This document shows, one piece after another, positions 9,302 to 19,862 of a stretch of 41,205 bases of DNA. Numbering within the stretch: the first letter of the stretch is position 1; each line of letters starts with the position of its first letter. Where the stretch lies: assembly GCA_021785265.1 (NCBI GenBank), contig JAJYFY010000007.1:1-41205 (forward strand), in the 5' to 3' direction. A program made the translations under genes and the position numbers. Below the pieces are notes generated by a model. It was not told where the DNA came from. It saw only the letters and a list, made by a program, of their open reading frames with translations, and made no database searches. The stretch is from Pseudomonadota bacterium (GTDB lineage: Bacteria; Pseudomonadota; Gammaproteobacteria; JAKAQQ01).

Positions 9302-10633
9302 ATGTCGCGGACGGCAGGTGCCATGACCGGTTCCCTCGGAGGGATCAAGGGATCCGCTGAGCTGCGTGGGCGCTTCCTTTTCCTGATCGGCGCGCTGTTT
9401 GTCTTCCGCGTCGGAGCACACATCCCGGTCCCGGGCATCAACCCGGTGGCCTTGTCCCGGCTGTTCAATGCGCAGCAGGGTGGCATCCTCTCGATGTTCA
9501 ACATGTTCTCCGGCGGAGCCTTGGCTCGCATGAGTGTTTTTGCCTTGGGCATCATGCCTTACATTTCGGCCTCGATCGTCATCCAGCTTTTGACCTCGGT
9601 GCTGCCCAGTTTCGAAGCCCTGAAAAAGGAAGGCTACTCGGGCCAGCGCAAGCTGACCCGCTACACCCGTTACAGTACCGTCGGCCTGGCCTTCATCCAG
9701 GCGTTGTTTGCCTCCATCGCCCTGCAGTCACAGGGGGTGGTGGTCGACCCCGGCATCGGCTTTATCGTGACGGCGGTCGTGAGTCTGGTGACGGGGACAG
9801 TCTTTTTGATGTGGCTCGGCGAACAGATGACGGAGCGGGGCATTGGTAATGGAATTTCGATGATTATCTTCGCCGGAATTGTGGCCGGCTTGCCGTCCGC
9901 GGTTGCGGGTACCCTCCAGCTCGTCAGCACCGGGCAGATGTCACCAATCATGGCGATCTTTATCGCGGTGGTCGTGCTCCTGGTGACGATGTTTGTGGTG
10001 TTCATCGAGCGAGGCCAGCGGCGCATCACGGTGAATTATGCCAAGCGGCAGCAGGGCAATCGCCTCTACGCCGCGCAGAGTTCCCATCTGCCCCTCAAGC
10101 TCAACATGCCGGGCGTGATCCCACCCATTTTTGCCTCGAGCCTGATTCTGTTCCCGGCCCTGATAGGCGGGTGGTTCGGAAACAGCAAGCACTTCCTGTG
10201 GCTGGATCGGCTCAAGACGATCCTGAGTTTTCCGCAACCCCTTTACGTGATCCTTTACTCTGCCCTCATCATCTTCTTCTGTTTCTTCTATACGGCCTTG
10301 GTTTTCAACTCCAAGGAAACGGCGGACAACCTCAAGAAGTCGGGCGCCTTCATTCCGGGGATCCGTCCGGGCGAACAAACCGCCGGCTTCATCGATGGCA
10401 TCCTCAACCGCCTGACCTTCTGGGGATCGATTTACGTCACGGCTGTCTGCCTCTTGCCCCAGTTTCTCATGTCCGATTTTCATGTCCCCTTCTACTTCGG
10501 GGGGACCTCGCTTTTGATTATTGTGGTCGTGGTCATGGATTTCATGGCCCAGTTGCAGGCGCACCTCATGTCGCATCAATACGAAAGCCTGCTCAAGCGG
10601 TCCGGTTTCCATGGCGCGCGCCGGACGACCTAG
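9302..10633 (+). CDS. secY: Protein translocase subunit SecY
   Basis: SecY (443 residues) is the ten-helix channel of the Sec translocon in the inner membrane. [20 protein letters not shown] marks the first helix and plug region; [20 protein letters not shown] is the conserved TM5 signature, and [16 protein letters not shown] with [15 protein letters not shown] are later helices. The ATG at 9302 is one base after the rplO stop; upstream in-frame codons are inside rplO. Confidence 0.98.
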   Translation: MSRTAGAMTGSLGGIKGSAELRGRFLFLIGALFVFRVGAHIPVPGINPVALSRLFNAQQGGILSMFNMFSGGALARMSVFALGIMPYISASIVIQLLTSVLPSFEALKKEGYSGQRKLTRYTRYSTVGLAFIQALFASIALQSQGVVVDPGIGFIVTAVVSLVTGTVFLMWLGEQMTERGIGNGISMIIFAGIVAGLPSAVAGTLQLVSTGQMSPIMAIFIAVVVLLVTMFVVFIERGQRRITVNYAKRQQGNRLYAAQSSHLPLKLNMPGVIPPIFASSLILFPALIGGWFGNSKHFLWLDRLKTILSFPQPLYVILYSALIIFFCFFYTALVFNSKETADNLKKSGAFIPGIRPGEQTAGFIDGILNRLTFWGSIYVTAVCLLPQFLMSDFHVPFYFGGTSLLIIVVVVMDFMAQLQAHLMSHQYESLLKRSGFHGARRTT

Positions 10634-10648
10634 CCCCAGGGGAGAACC

Positions 10649-10762
10649 ATGAAAGTACGAACCTCAGTCAAGCGTATTTGCCGGAATTGCAAGATCGTCA
10701 AAAGGGGACGGGTGATCCGGGTGGTCTGCAAGGAAGCCCGGCATAAACAGCGGCAAGGTTAG
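10649..10762 (+). CDS. rpmJ: 50S ribosomal protein L36 (zinc-ribbon form)
   Basis: A 37-codon gene starts at the ATG after GGGGAGAACC. The product begins [19 protein letters not shown] and contains C11, C14, C27 and H32, the zinc ligands of the C-plus form of L36. L36 binds the 23S rRNA near the GTPase-associated region. It lies between secY and rpsM as in most gammaproteobacteria and ends in KQRQG. Confidence 0.97.
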   Translation: MKVRTSVKRICRNCKIVKRGRVIRVVCKEARHKQRQG

Positions 10763-10766
10763 GGTC

Positions 10767-10795
10767 TTGCCGGTGCACGATCGATTGGTTACAAT
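10767..10795 (+). promoter_or_regulatory. Sigma-70 promoter of the alpha operon
   Basis: TTGCCG (10767-10772), a 17-base spacer and TACAAT (10790-10795) precede rpsM. The predicted start is near 10802, leaving a leader of about 21 bases, which holds GGGAG as ribosome binding site. That is too short for the E. coli type S4-binding pseudoknot. Confidence 0.65.
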
Positions 10796-10822
10796 TGCCC
10801 ATTTGACCGGGAGTTTCACGCC

Positions 10823-11179
10823 ATGGCCCGAATAGCGGGTGTCAACATACCGGCGACCCAGCATGCCGCCATCGCCCTCACCGCGATCTACGGAATCGGC
10901 CGGTCGCGGGCGAGACAGATCTGTCAGGCAGTGGGAATCAACCCGATGGTTCAGGTTCGTGAACTCACCGAACCGCAGATCGAGGCGCTTCGCGTTGGCG
11001 TCTCGCGCTTCGTCGTGGAGGGTGACCTCCGCCGGGAAGTGGCCATGAACATCAAACGGCTCATGGATCTCGGTACCTACCGGGGATTGCGCCACCGGCG
11101 CGGTTTACCGGTCCGGGGCCAACGGACACGCACGAATGCACGGACCCGCAAGGGTCGCTCACGTCAGGCCAAGCGGTAG
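10823..11179 (+). CDS. rpsM: 30S ribosomal protein S13
   Basis: S13 (118 residues) sits in the 30S head, contacts P-site tRNA and forms bridges to L5. [10 protein letters not shown] at the start, the helix-turn region [16 protein letters not shown] and the basic tail [18 protein letters not shown] are diagnostic. It is the first gene after its own promoter. Confidence 0.98.
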   Translation: MARIAGVNIPATQHAAIALTAIYGIGRSRARQICQAVGINPMVQVRELTEPQIEALRVGVSRFVVEGDLRREVAMNIKRLMDLGTYRGLRHRRGLPVRGQRTRTNARTRKGRSRQAKR

Positions 11180-11222
11180 GCCGGCCAGGTTTTTTCTGAT
11201 CGACAACGAGGCGCGAAGGCGA

Positions 11223-11618
11223 ATGGTCGAAAACGAAAGCGGTTCTTCTCGGACCCGAAAAGCACGCAAAGTGGTGGTGGATGCCTTGGTCCACATTCAT
11301 GCCTCTTTCAATAACACCATCATCACGGTGACCGACCGTCAGGGCAATGTGTTGGCCTGGTCGAGTGCCGGTCAGGCGGGCTACCGCGGTTCGAGGAAGA
11401 GCACGCCTTTTGCGGCCCAGGTTGCGGCGGAAAAAGTGGCCGGGCAACTGGCCGATCACGGGGTCCGCAATCTCGATGTTCAGGTTCAGGGCCCGGGACC
11501 AGGACGCGAATCCGCGGTCCGGGCGCTCAATAACCTGGGATTCAAAGTCAATAGCATTTCGGACGTGACGCCGATTCCCCACAACGGTTGCCGACCGCCC
11601 AAGAAGCGGCGGGTCTGA
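11223..11618 (+). CDS. rpsK: 30S ribosomal protein S11
   Basis: S11 (131 residues) lines the mRNA exit region of the platform. The motifs [33 protein letters not shown] and the C-terminal [11 protein letters not shown] are typical. The ATG at 11223 is chosen by homology; an earlier start at 11136 lies inside rpsM. The 43-base gap after rpsM shows no clear signal. Confidence 0.97.
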   Translation: MVENESGSSRTRKARKVVVDALVHIHASFNNTIITVTDRQGNVLAWSSAGQAGYRGSRKSTPFAAQVAAEKVAGQLADHGVRNLDVQVQGPGPGRESAVRALNNLGFKVNSISDVTPIPHNGCRPPKKRRV

Positions 11619-11641
11619 CCGGGGACGAGGAGACACACATC

Positions 11642-12265
11642 ATGGCGCGGTATCTCGGACCCCGACTCAAACTTTCCCGGCGTGAAGGGACCGACCTGTT
11701 TCTGACGGGTTCGGCACGTCCCTTGTCGAGCAAGTGTCATCACGAAGTTCCCCCCGGTCAGCATGGCCACAGCCGGACCACCAAATCTTCTGACTATGGT
11801 TTGCAGCTCCGTGAAAAACAGAAGGTTCGTCGTATGTACGGTCTCCTGGAGCGGCAGTTTCATCGCTACTATGAGGAGGCGGTGCGTCGGCGCGGGGCGA
11901 CCGGAGAGACCCTGCTCCAGCTCTTGGAGTCCCGGCTCGACAATGTCGTCTACCGGATGGGATTTGCGGCAACTCGAGCGGAGGCACGACAGCTGGTCGG
12001 GCATCGGGCTGTCGAAGTGAACGGCCGGACCGTGGACTTGCCGTCCTACCAGGTGAGCCCACAGGATGTCGTCACGATCCGGACCAAGGCCCGGAAGCAG
12101 CCCCGTATCCGAGCAGCGCTCGACCAGGCCAAAGGCTTGGGATTCCCGGAGTGGGTCGAGGTCGACGATGGCGAGTACAAGGGGATTTTCAAGTCGATCC
12201 CCCAGCGTGCGGCCCTGTCACCGGACATCAACGAGAACTTGGTCGTCGAGTTTTATTCGAAGTAA
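11642..12265 (+). CDS. rpsD: 30S ribosomal protein S4
   Basis: S4 (207 residues) nucleates 30S assembly and in E. coli represses the alpha operon. [20 protein letters not shown] opens the protein, and an S4 RNA-binding domain with [20 protein letters not shown] spans roughly residues 95-160. The N-terminus lacks the zinc-binding cysteine cluster found in some bacteria. GGGGACGAGGAGA upstream is the ribosome binding site. Confidence 0.98.
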   Translation: MARYLGPRLKLSRREGTDLFLTGSARPLSSKCHHEVPPGQHGHSRTTKSSDYGLQLREKQKVRRMYGLLERQFHRYYEEAVRRRGATGETLLQLLESRLDNVVYRMGFAATRAEARQLVGHRAVEVNGRTVDLPSYQVSPQDVVTIRTKARKQPRIRAALDQAKGLGFPEWVEVDDGEYKGIFKSIPQRAALSPDINENLVVEFYSK

Positions 12266-12293
12266 ACCTTCACTGACTGTTGTTGGGTGGCTT

Positions 12294-13310
12294 ATGGTGA
12301 ATTCAGCCAGCGATCTGATGAAAGCAAATCGTGTCGAGAGCGAGGCCATCGGGCCGAATGCCTCGAGGATCATCTTGGAACCGCTCGAACGCGGTTTCGG
12401 GCATACGCTGGGTAATGCCCTGCGCCGGATCCTTCTCTCCTCGATCCCCGGTTATGCCGTGACCGAGGTCGAGATTTCGGGGGTCGTACACGAGTACACG
12501 ACTATCGAGGGGGTCAATGAGGATGTCATTGACCTGCTGCTCAATCTCAAAGGGCTTGCCATCCGAGCCCCGCATACGGTCGAGCGCGCTGTCCTTCGGC
12601 TGACCAAGAAAGGTCCCGGGGTTGTACAGGCTTCCGATATCCAGCTGGACCATCAGGTGGAGATCCTCAACCCTGATCACGTGATCGCCCATCTCAACAA
12701 GCAGGGACATCTCAGCCTGGAGCTCGTGATCGAGAGGGGTCGGGGCTATGCCCCGGCCGTTCAGCGACAGGATGCGGGTGGACGGACGCTTGGCCATCTC
12801 CGGCTGGATGCGTCCTTTTCTCCGATCCTTCGTGTTGCCTTCCAGGTGGAAAATGCCCGGGTCGAGCAGCGGACCGACCTCGACCGGCTTGTGCTGGAGG
12901 TCGAGACCAACGGGACGCTGACAGCAGAAGCGGCCGTGAACGAGGCGGCGCAGATCCTGAGAAGTCAGCTCAGTGTTTTCCTGACCGACGAGGAAACCCG
13001 GATGCCGGCGGCGGGTGCTGTGGCGACGTCCGCATCGCCATTGGATACCGTATTTCTCAAGCCGGTCGATGAACTGGACCTCACGGTTCGGTCCCTGAAC
13101 GCCCTCAAGGCCGAGCAGATTGAGTTCATTGGTGATCTCGTCCAGCGGACCGAAGCCGATCTGTTGCGGACGCCCAACCTCGGCAAAAAGTCGCTGGTGG
13201 AAATCAAGGATGCCTTGGCGGTTCATGCGCTCTCACTCGGCATGACGATCGAAAACTGGCCGCCCCGTTTGCTGACGCGTCATCCAGAAGCGCCAGCTGC
13301 GGCCAGCTGA
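12294..13310 (+). CDS. rpoA: RNA polymerase subunit alpha
   Basis: The alpha subunit (338 residues) scaffolds RNA polymerase assembly. The N-terminal dimerisation domain contains [20 protein letters not shown]. The C-terminal domain contains [20 protein letters not shown] and [13 protein letters not shown], preserving the arginine and asparagine equivalent to E. coli R265 and N268 that bind UP-element DNA and activators. The long upstream extension of the frame lies within rpsD, so the ATG at 12294 is used. Confidence 0.98.
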   Translation: MVNSASDLMKANRVESEAIGPNASRIILEPLERGFGHTLGNALRRILLSSIPGYAVTEVEISGVVHEYTTIEGVNEDVIDLLLNLKGLAIRAPHTVERAVLRLTKKGPGVVQASDIQLDHQVEILNPDHVIAHLNKQGHLSLELVIERGRGYAPAVQRQDAGGRTLGHLRLDASFSPILRVAFQVENARVEQRTDLDRLVLEVETNGTLTAEAAVNEAAQILRSQLSVFLTDEETRMPAAGAVATSASPLDTVFLKPVDELDLTVRSLNALKAEQIEFIGDLVQRTEADLLRTPNLGKKSLVEIKDALAVHALSLGMTIENWPPRLLTRHPEAPAAAS

Positions 13311-13326
13311 GCGGAGGGACAACGAC

Positions 13327-13908
13327 ATGCGTCACCGCAATATTGGCCGACAACTCGGCCGTACGAGCAGTCATCGGGCGAGCCTTCTCCGGAACCTCGC
13401 GATCTCCCTCATCACGGAGGAACAGATCCGGACCACGGTTGCCAAGGCGAAGGAGCTCAGGCGGGTGGTGGAACCGATCATCACGCTGGCCCGTGATGGA
13501 GATACGGTGGCCCACCGGCGCTTGGCCTTTGACCGGCTGCGCCACCGCCCGACCGTGACCAAGTTGTTTACGGACCTCGGCCCCCATTACCGGTCGCGAC
13601 CCGGGGGCTACCTTCGTATCGTTCATGCCGGGTACCGCAGTGGCGATCACGCACCGGTTGCCTTGGTCCAGTTGGTGGATCGCCCGGAGAAGGTCCGGCA
13701 TCGGCCATCACCGAAGGTGGATGGGACGACTCCGGTTGTAGCGGAGGAAGCGGCCAAGAAACGGGTCTCCAGCTCGTCTGCATCGGGACAAAAAAAGAAG
13801 ACTGAAGCGGCTCCTGCGACCGAAGCCGCCGGAACGGAGAAAACCCCCAAGCGCACCGGTATTTTCCGGCGCCGGCGCAAAACGGACGATCCGTCCGGAA
13901 ACTCCTAG
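13327..13908 (+). CDS. rplQ: 50S ribosomal protein L17 with long C-terminal extension
   Basis: Residues 1 to about 122 are a normal L17: [36 protein letters not shown] and [17 protein letters not shown]. The chain then continues for about 70 residues of low-complexity sequence rich in Ala, Ser, Thr, Lys and Arg, ending [16 protein letters not shown]. Typical L17 proteins have about 120-130 residues, so the tail is unusual. The stop TAG (13906-13908) overlaps the stop of the convergent uvrA in the palindrome CTAG. Confidence 0.95.
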   Translation: MRHRNIGRQLGRTSSHRASLLRNLAISLITEEQIRTTVAKAKELRRVVEPIITLARDGDTVAHRRLAFDRLRHRPTVTKLFTDLGPHYRSRPGGYLRIVHAGYRSGDHAPVALVQLVDRPEKVRHRPSPKVDGTTPVVAEEAAKKRVSSSSASGQKKKTEAAPATEAAGTEKTPKRTGIFRRRRKTDDPSGNS

Positions 13909-16787
13909 GATCGGGCTCTCTGAGTCCGGGCTTCCGGTTTCCGCTTTCGCGGCGGTGAGGCTGTGATTTGCCGGAGCGCCCCTTGGAGGAAGCGGCCGGT
14001 AACCGAGTTCGGTGATTGAGCCACCTTTTCGGGGGTCCCTTGGGCGATCAACGCCCCGCCACCGGCACCCCCTTCAGGTCCCAAGTCAATGATCCAGTCA
14101 GCGCATTTGATGACATCCAAGTGATGCTCGATGACGATGATGGTATTGCCGCGGTCGCGCAACCGGAACAGGACCCGGAGCAGTTGTGAGATATCCTCGA
14201 AGTGGAGTCCGGTGGTCGGCTCATCGAGGAGGTAAAGACTTTTTCCCATCTCCCGCTTACTGAGTTCCCGCGAAAGCTTGATCCGCTGGGCCTCTCCGCC
14301 GGACAACGTGGTGGCGTTCTGGCCGAGGCGAACGTAACCCATGCCCACATCCCGAAGGGTTGCCAGTTTCTGGGCAACGGACGGGATGGGGGAGAAAAAG
14401 TCCAGCGCCTCTTCGACACTCATGTCGAGAACTTCAGCGATTGTTTTGCCTTTGTACCGGATTTCAAGCGTTTCCCGGTTGTAGCGGAGACCATGACAGT
14501 GTTCACAGGGGATATAAAAATCGGGCATGAAATGCATCTCGACCCGGATCAGTCCGTCGCCTTCACAGGCCTCGCAGCGCCCGCCTCGGACGTTGAAGGA
14601 GAAACGGCCCGATGCGTATCCGCGCGCACGGGCTTCCGGTGTCAGGGAAAAGAGTTCCCGGATCGGCGTGAAAAGCCCCGTATAGGTCGCCGGGTTGGAT
14701 CGAGGGGTGCGCCCGATCGGACTCTGGTCAATCGAGATCACCCGCTCGACGGCACTGGCTCCTTCGAGGGCGGCATGGGGGGCCGGCTCGGCTTCGTTGA
14801 GGCCGAGATGGCGGGCGAGTGCGCGGTACAAGGTATCGTTCACGAGCGTGGATTTTCCGGACCCTGAGACCCCGGTGACGCAGATTAGGAGACCCAGCGG
14901 AAAGGCCACATCGATCGCGCGCAGGTTGTTGCCGGACACCTGTTTCAAAACCAGCTGGCGGGACGGGTCCGGAGCCTTGCGGCTGGGCGGGAGCGGAATC
15001 TGCCGCTGCCGTGACAGGTATTGCCCGGTCAGGGAGTCCGGATTGCGGGTAATTTCCTCCGGATGCCCGGTGGCCATGATCCGGCCACCATGGATTCCGG
15101 CTCCCGGACCCATGTCGACCACAAAGTCGGCGGCCCGGATGGTTTCCTCGTCGTGTTCGACGATGAGCAGCGTGTTGCCAAGATCCCGGAGGCGGGAGAG
15201 CGTATCCAGAAGTCTCTGGTTGTCACGGGGATGCAGGCCGATCGACGGCTCGTCAAGAACGTAAAGGACGCCCACCAGTCCGGACCCGATCTGGCTGGCC
15301 AAGCGGATCCGCTGGGCCTCCCCCCCGGATAACGTTTCCGTGGCTCGTTCAAGTGCCAGGTAGCCGAGACCGACATCGGACAAAAAACGTAGGCGATCCT
15401 GGATTTCCTTGATGATTTGGCTCGCGATCTGGGCCTTCTGTCCTTCGAGGGACAGGTTCTGAAAAAACGCCAGGGACCGCTCAATCGGCCAGCGGGTGAC
15501 CGAAGGCAGGTCCTCCCCCGCCACGAACACGTTTCTCGCTGCTCGGTTCAAGCGTCCGCCACCGCATTCACTGCACGGCTGGGTTTTGAGCAGCTGGGCC
15601 CACTCCAGTTTCAGGAGTTCAGAGTCCGTTTCGCGGTAGCGGCGAGTCAGATTCGGGATGACCCCTTCGAACCGGCTTTCACGGGTTTTCCGCCGGGATC
15701 CAAAGCGGTGCTGAAAGCGGATCCGTTCGTTGCCGCTTCCCCATAAGATGACTTTCCGGATGTCGGCGGGAAGTTCCTCGAATGGGCTCTCCAGGCTGAA
15801 GCCGTAATGGCCGGCCAGTCCTTTCAGGATCTCGTAGTAATAGGGACTCCCCGGATCCCAGCCCTGGACCGCTCCGGCAGCCAGGCTGAGGGCCGGGCGG
15901 GGCACGAGGCGTTGGGGGTCAAAGGATTCGTGGACGCCCAGTCCCTCGCAGGCCGGGCAGGCACCGGCTGGATTGTTGAATGAGAACAGCCGCGGTTCGA
16001 GTTCGGGAAGGCTATAACCGCAGACCGGACAGGCATAGCGGTTGGACAGGGTCAGGAGAGTTTTCCCGGGATCCTCCTCAAGGGCAATCTCGATCAGGCC
16101 GGTTCCGAGTCCGAGGGCCGTATCGATGGACTCGGCGAGTCGGCTGGCCAGTTCCGGGCGGACCCGGAAGCGGTCGACGACCACGTCAATCTGGTGCTTG
16201 CTGCGGGGGTTGAGCCGGGGTGGGCTGTCGAGTTCCACGAGTTCGCCGTCCAGCCGGATCCGGATGAACCCGCGTGCCTGGAGCATTTTGAAAAGCTCGA
16301 TGTAACTGCCCTTGCGTTCGCTCACGACCGGGGTCATGAGGAGATAGCGGCGATCTGGAGCCAGAGCCAGCAGGCTGTCGACCATCTGCGAGACCGTGAG
16401 TGCGTCGAGCGGGAGTTGGTGATCCGGGCACCGGGGGGTCCCAGCCCGCGCAAAGAGGAGCCTCAGGTAGTCATAAATCTCGGTGACGGTACCGACGGTC
16501 GAGCGAGGGTTGTGGGAAGTTGATTTCTGTTCGATCGAGATGGCGGGTGACAATCCCTCGATGAGATCGACATCGGGTTTATCCATGACCGACAGGAACT
16601 GGCGTGCATAGGCCGACAGCGACTCTACATACCGGCGCTGACCCTCGGCGTAGATCGTGTCAAAGGCGAGCGAGGACTTCCCACTGCCCGACAGACCGGT
16701 AATGACGACCAGCCGGTCACGGGGCAGATCGAGGTTGATATTCCGGAGATTGTGGGTGCGCGCCCCGCGAATGCGGATCTCGTCCAT
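13905..16787 (-). CDS. uvrA: Excinuclease ABC subunit A
   Basis: UvrA (960 residues) is the ABC-type damage sensor that loads UvrB in nucleotide excision repair. Two ATPase modules are visible: Walker [15 protein letters not shown] near residue 31 and [13 protein letters not shown] near 645, each with an ABC signature ([28 protein letters not shown]) and Walker B ([18 protein letters not shown]). Zinc cysteines occur in CPVC/CPAC and in CEAC/CEHC. It is the last gene of the minus-strand run gmhA-glcD-like-uvrA. I saw no LexA-type CTGT-N8-ACAG box just upstream. Confidence 0.98.
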   Translation of the reverse strand: MDEIRIRGARTHNLRNINLDLPRDRLVVITGLSGSGKSSLAFDTIYAEGQRRYVESLSAYARQFLSVMDKPDVDLIEGLSPAISIEQKSTSHNPRSTVGTVTEIYDYLRLLFARAGTPRCPDHQLPLDALTVSQMVDSLLALAPDRRYLLMTPVVSERKGSYIELFKMLQARGFIRIRLDGELVELDSPPRLNPRSKHQIDVVVDRFRVRPELASRLAESIDTALGLGTGLIEIALEEDPGKTLLTLSNRYACPVCGYSLPELEPRLFSFNNPAGACPACEGLGVHESFDPQRLVPRPALSLAAGAVQGWDPGSPYYYEILKGLAGHYGFSLESPFEELPADIRKVILWGSGNERIRFQHRFGSRRKTRESRFEGVIPNLTRRYRETDSELLKLEWAQLLKTQPCSECGGGRLNRAARNVFVAGEDLPSVTRWPIERSLAFFQNLSLEGQKAQIASQIIKEIQDRLRFLSDVGLGYLALERATETLSGGEAQRIRLASQIGSGLVGVLYVLDEPSIGLHPRDNQRLLDTLSRLRDLGNTLLIVEHDEETIRAADFVVDMGPGAGIHGGRIMATGHPEEITRNPDSLTGQYLSRQRQIPLPPSRKAPDPSRQLVLKQVSGNNLRAIDVAFPLGLLICVTGVSGSGKSTLVNDTLYRALARHLGLNEAEPAPHAALEGASAVERVISIDQSPIGRTPRSNPATYTGLFTPIRELFSLTPEARARGYASGRFSFNVRGGRCEACEGDGLIRVEMHFMPDFYIPCEHCHGLRYNRETLEIRYKGKTIAEVLDMSVEEALDFFSPIPSVAQKLATLRDVGMGYVRLGQNATTLSGGEAQRIKLSRELSKREMGKSLYLLDEPTTGLHFEDISQLLRVLFRLRDRGNTIIVIEHHLDVIKCADWIIDLGPEGGAGGGALIAQGTPEKVAQSPNSVTGRFLQGALRQITASPPRKRKPEARTQRARS

Positions 16788-16812
16788 CCCGGTCGTTCCA
16801 GGGGGTAACCGT

Positions 16813-18222
16813 TTATTTTACCGGATTGGCGTACGGGAAGTCCGGGAGGTCGGGCAGGAGCTTGCCCGGGTTGAGGATCCCCATGGGGTCAAAAACCCCC
16901 TTGATCTCTCTCATGAGGGTGAGCGTGGGCTCATCGACTTGCCAGGGCATGAAGGTGCGTTTGCTGAGGCCAATGCCATGTTCGCCCGAGAGGGCACCCT
17001 CGAGCCGGAGCACCAGCCGGAACACCGCTTCCAGGGCCTGATTGGCCCGCAGCGCCGCTGTCGCATCGTCTGCGTCGAAGATGAGGTTGACATGGAGGTT
17101 CCCGTTGCCGGCATGCCCAAAGGTCACGAGGGCGGTTTCATATTCAGCACTCAGTGCGGTCAGGCCGAGCAGGAGTTCAGGCAAGCGGCTCGTCGGAACC
17201 ACGACATCCTCGTTGATCTTCCCCGACCCCAGCCGTCTCAGGGCCGGGGATAGTGATTTCCTCACCAGCCAGAGCGGGGCTGCAGCCTCCGGGTTTTCGG
17301 CAAGATCGAGGTCCAGAAGCCCAAGCTGGCCGAGAACCCGTTCGAGGCGGGCACGGTCTGTGCTTTCGAACGGACGATCGGATTCGATTTCGACCAAAAG
17401 GAGTGCCCGGGCACCTTTCGGAAGACCGGGGACCGAATCTCGGATCAGGTCGATCGCGGTTTGATCCATGAACTCGATGGCGGAGGGAGGGATCGGTTGT
17501 TTCAGGAGTGTAATCACGCTCTCGGTGGCAGATTCCAGCGAACTGTACAGGGCTCGGTAGGTGAGGCATGCCGTCGGACGGGGAACCAGCCTCAAGGTCG
17601 CCTCCGCGACGATGGCGAGCGTGCCTTCCGACCCCACGATCAGTCTCGTCAGGTCATAGCCGATCGCACTTTTGGTCGTCTTGACACCGCTCCGGAATGA
17701 GCGACCTCGTCCATCGACGCCCACCAATCCCAGTACGTGGTCCCTCGTCGTGCCGTAGCGGACCGCATGGGGTCCCCCTGCATTGGTACCGATGTTGCCA
17801 CCCACGGTCGAATAGGGTGCCGATGAAGGATCTGGTGGCCAGAACAATCCCTCCCGGGCTGCCGTTTTCTGGATCATTTCGTTGGTTACGCCGGCTTGGG
17901 CAACGATGAGTCGGTCCCGGGGTTCGAACTCGAGGATCCGGTTCATGCGTTCAGTCGACAGCACCAGACCCCCCGCTACGGGGACGCTGGCCCCGGTGGT
18001 GTTACTGCCGAGACCGCGTGGAACGACCGCCACCCGGTCGCGGGCAGCCCACTCGAGAATGCAACGGATCTCCTCGAGGGTTTCGGGGAAGACGACGGCC
18101 TCGGGGCGGGCACTGCGCCGGCTATTGTCATATCCGTAGGCGAGACAGGCAGCCGGGTCCTCTCGACAGCGCTCGGGACCGAGCAGGTCACGGAGGACCG
18201 ATCGGTCTGCTTCGCGGTTCAT
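16813..18222 (-). CDS. FAD-linked oxidase, GlcD / D-lactate dehydrogenase family
   Basis: This 469-residue protein has the vanillyl-alcohol oxidase fold of GlcD and D-lactate or D-2-hydroxyglutarate dehydrogenases. The FAD-binding domain (about residues 40-220) shows [38 protein letters not shown] and [17 protein letters not shown]. The C-terminal domain shows [15 protein letters not shown] and [11 protein letters not shown]. It presumably oxidises a D-2-hydroxy acid; the exact substrate cannot be read from sequence. GlcE and GlcF partners are absent nearby. Its ATG overlaps the gmhA stop (ATGA), implying coupled translation. Confidence 0.9.
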   Translation of the reverse strand: MNREADRSVLRDLLGPERCREDPAACLAYGYDNSRRSARPEAVVFPETLEEIRCILEWAARDRVAVVPRGLGSNTTGASVPVAGGLVLSTERMNRILEFEPRDRLIVAQAGVTNEMIQKTAAREGLFWPPDPSSAPYSTVGGNIGTNAGGPHAVRYGTTRDHVLGLVGVDGRGRSFRSGVKTTKSAIGYDLTRLIVGSEGTLAIVAEATLRLVPRPTACLTYRALYSSLESATESVITLLKQPIPPSAIEFMDQTAIDLIRDSVPGLPKGARALLLVEIESDRPFESTDRARLERVLGQLGLLDLDLAENPEAAAPLWLVRKSLSPALRRLGSGKINEDVVVPTSRLPELLLGLTALSAEYETALVTFGHAGNGNLHVNLIFDADDATAALRANQALEAVFRLVLRLEGALSGEHGIGLSKRTFMPWQVDEPTLTLMREIKGVFDPMGILNPGKLLPDLPDFPYANPVK

Positions 18223-18821
18223 CCGGCTGCGAGGTGGCGGTCGATCACCGCACAGAAGGCATGCAGGATCAGAATGTGCATTTCCTGGATACGGGCCGTG
18301 GAGGCATCCGGGACCCGAAGTTCGATATCCTCCGGGCGCAGCAGGGAAGCCAAGACTCCGCCGTCACGGCCGGTCAGGGCAATGACTCCAAGACCCTTCT
18401 CTTGCGCGACCCGGACCGCCGTATTGACGTTGGCGGACTTTCCGCTGGTCGACAGGGCGATCAGGGCGTCTCCGGGTTGTCCGAGGGCTCTCACGGGTTT
18501 GGCAAAGACCTCCTCATAGGCGTAGTCATTCGCGATCGAGGTCAACGTGGAGCTGTCGGTCGTGAGCGCGATGGCAGGCAGAGGCTGGCGTTCGGATTCA
18601 AAGCGGTTGAGGAGTTCCGCCGAAAAATGCTGTGCGTCAGCAGCCGAACCCCCATTGCCGCAGATGAGGATCTTCCGTCCCGCGGCGAGGGTCGTAGCGA
18701 GGCGCGAGGCGGCGCGACTCAGGGGTTCGATGAGCGCGGTACGAGTGCGGCGGCAGGTTTCAAGGTGCTGTTCGAAGAGCGGCTCGATGGCCGGATCAAT
18801 ACTGGGAAAGGGAGGGTTCAT
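18219..18821 (-). CDS. gmhA: Phosphoheptose isomerase (GmhA/DiaA family)
   Basis: A 200-residue SIS-domain protein of the sedoheptulose-7-phosphate isomerase family, which begins ADP-heptose synthesis for lipopolysaccharide. ILICGNGGSAADAQHFSAEL contains the phosphate loop and the histidine and glutamate metal ligands; SLIKE substrate residues occur in ALTTDSS and ALSTSGKSANV; IQEMHILILHAF supplies the later glutamine and histidine. DiaA, a DnaA-binding paralogue, shares the fold, so the replication role is an alternative. No other heptose genes are adjacent. Confidence 0.85.
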   Translation of the reverse strand: MNPPFPSIDPAIEPLFEQHLETCRRTRTALIEPLSRAASRLATTLAAGRKILICGNGGSAADAQHFSAELLNRFESERQPLPAIALTTDSSTLTSIANDYAYEEVFAKPVRALGQPGDALIALSTSGKSANVNTAVRVAQEKGLGVIALTGRDGGVLASLLRPEDIELRVPDASTARIQEMHILILHAFCAVIDRHLAAG

Positions 18822-18872
18822 TCACGAGGACTCCGGGATCTCGAGAGATTGTAAGCCGGAACCGCCGATCCA

Positions 18873-19793
18873 TCAGGAAAACCAGAAGCCTGTACGGCTT
18901 TTCGTCCTGATTTCCTCGAGCAGATGTTCCGGGATGCCAGAGGGGCCTGCTTTTGCGGTTTTGCGCCAGGCGAGGTACAGCGCGGTGGATCCGTCCGGGC
19001 TGTGGGCCGTGCGGCGGGTCACGAGACGCCCTGCGGTGAGATCTTCCCGGATCAGGTGGTCAGGCAGGTGCCCCACCCCGAGTCCCGCCAGAATGGCAAG
19101 ACGTTTTGCGGCCTGGTCCGGGACCCGCAGCAGGTCCTGGCCCGCCAGGATTCCAAAATGACCCGGCGAAAGCACACGGGAACTGTCGATGGCGGCAACC
19201 GTCCGCTCGGCCCGGATTTTCTCGGGATCGAGCGGTTCCGGTTCCCGTGCCAGCGGGTGGTTGGGGTGCATGACAAAATGGAATCGAACTTCCCCAATGG
19301 GTTCCAGGTGAAATATCCCGTCGGCAGGATAGCCCGGCAGTGCCACGCCGAGAGCGAGGTCCGCCCGGCCGGCCTGGAGGGCGTCCCACAAGCCACGCAG
19401 CACTTCCGTGGTCCACAGAATTTCCGGTGGCCGTTGATTACGTGGTAAATGCTCGAGGAGCTCAATGATCCGTTCGGGGAGGATGAGGTCGCTCACGGCC
19501 ATCCGGATGCGGTATTGTCCTCCCTGAGCCAAGGTTCTCAGTCGGTCAAACCGGGCTTCGGCGATGGTGAGAAGAGTCCGGGCTTCGGTGATCGCGATGA
19601 CCCCAAACGGTGTTGGGGTAAGGCGCCGGTGGGCTCGAGTGAAAACGGCTTGCCCCAGACTTTTTTCGATGCGTGCGAGCTGGTAACTCAGGGTTGCGGG
19701 TGACCGGTCAAGCTGGCGGGCGGCTTCCGTGAGGCTTCGACTCTCCGTGATCAGAAGGAGCAGACGGAGCTGGTCGAGGTCGAGATCGATCAT
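18873..19793 (-). CDS. LysR-family transcriptional regulator
   Basis: This 306-residue protein has an N-terminal winged helix-turn-helix (LLLITESRSLTEAARQLDRS then ATLSYQLARIEKSLGQAVF, residues 13-51) and an effector-binding domain typical of LysR regulators. It is divergent from the dioxygenase-YceI-WrbA-hydrolase cluster with only 69 AT-rich bases between start codons, so it probably controls that cluster and itself. No Shine-Dalgarno sequence precedes the ATG. The ligand is unknown; an aromatic or quinone compound is a guess from the neighbours. Confidence 0.9.
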   Translation of the reverse strand: MIDLDLDQLRLLLLITESRSLTEAARQLDRSPATLSYQLARIEKSLGQAVFTRAHRRLTPTPFGVIAITEARTLLTIAEARFDRLRTLAQGGQYRIRMAVSDLILPERIIELLEHLPRNQRPPEILWTTEVLRGLWDALQAGRADLALGVALPGYPADGIFHLEPIGEVRFHFVMHPNHPLAREPEPLDPEKIRAERTVAAIDSSRVLSPGHFGILAGQDLLRVPDQAAKRLAILAGLGVGHLPDHLIREDLTAGRLVTRRTAHSPDGSTALYLAWRKTAKAGPSGIPEHLLEEIRTKSRTGFWFS

Positions 19794-19820
19794 TAGATTA
19801 TTTCGAATGATAAATAAGCA

Positions 19821-19856
19821 ATTGTAGCAATTTTATCTATAAAATACCATTACAAT
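19821..19856. promoter_or_regulatory. Nested inverted repeat in the divergent LysR/dioxygenase promoter
   Basis: ATTGTA (19821-19826) and TACAAT (19851-19856) are inverted copies flanking a second pair, ATTTTA (19830-19835) and TAAAAT (19840-19845). The 69-base region is strikingly AT-rich against GC-rich genes. TACAAT also reads as a -10 box on either strand. LysR proteins bind interrupted dyads of this kind, so this is a likely operator. Confidence 0.5.
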
Positions 19857-19862
19857 ACACTC

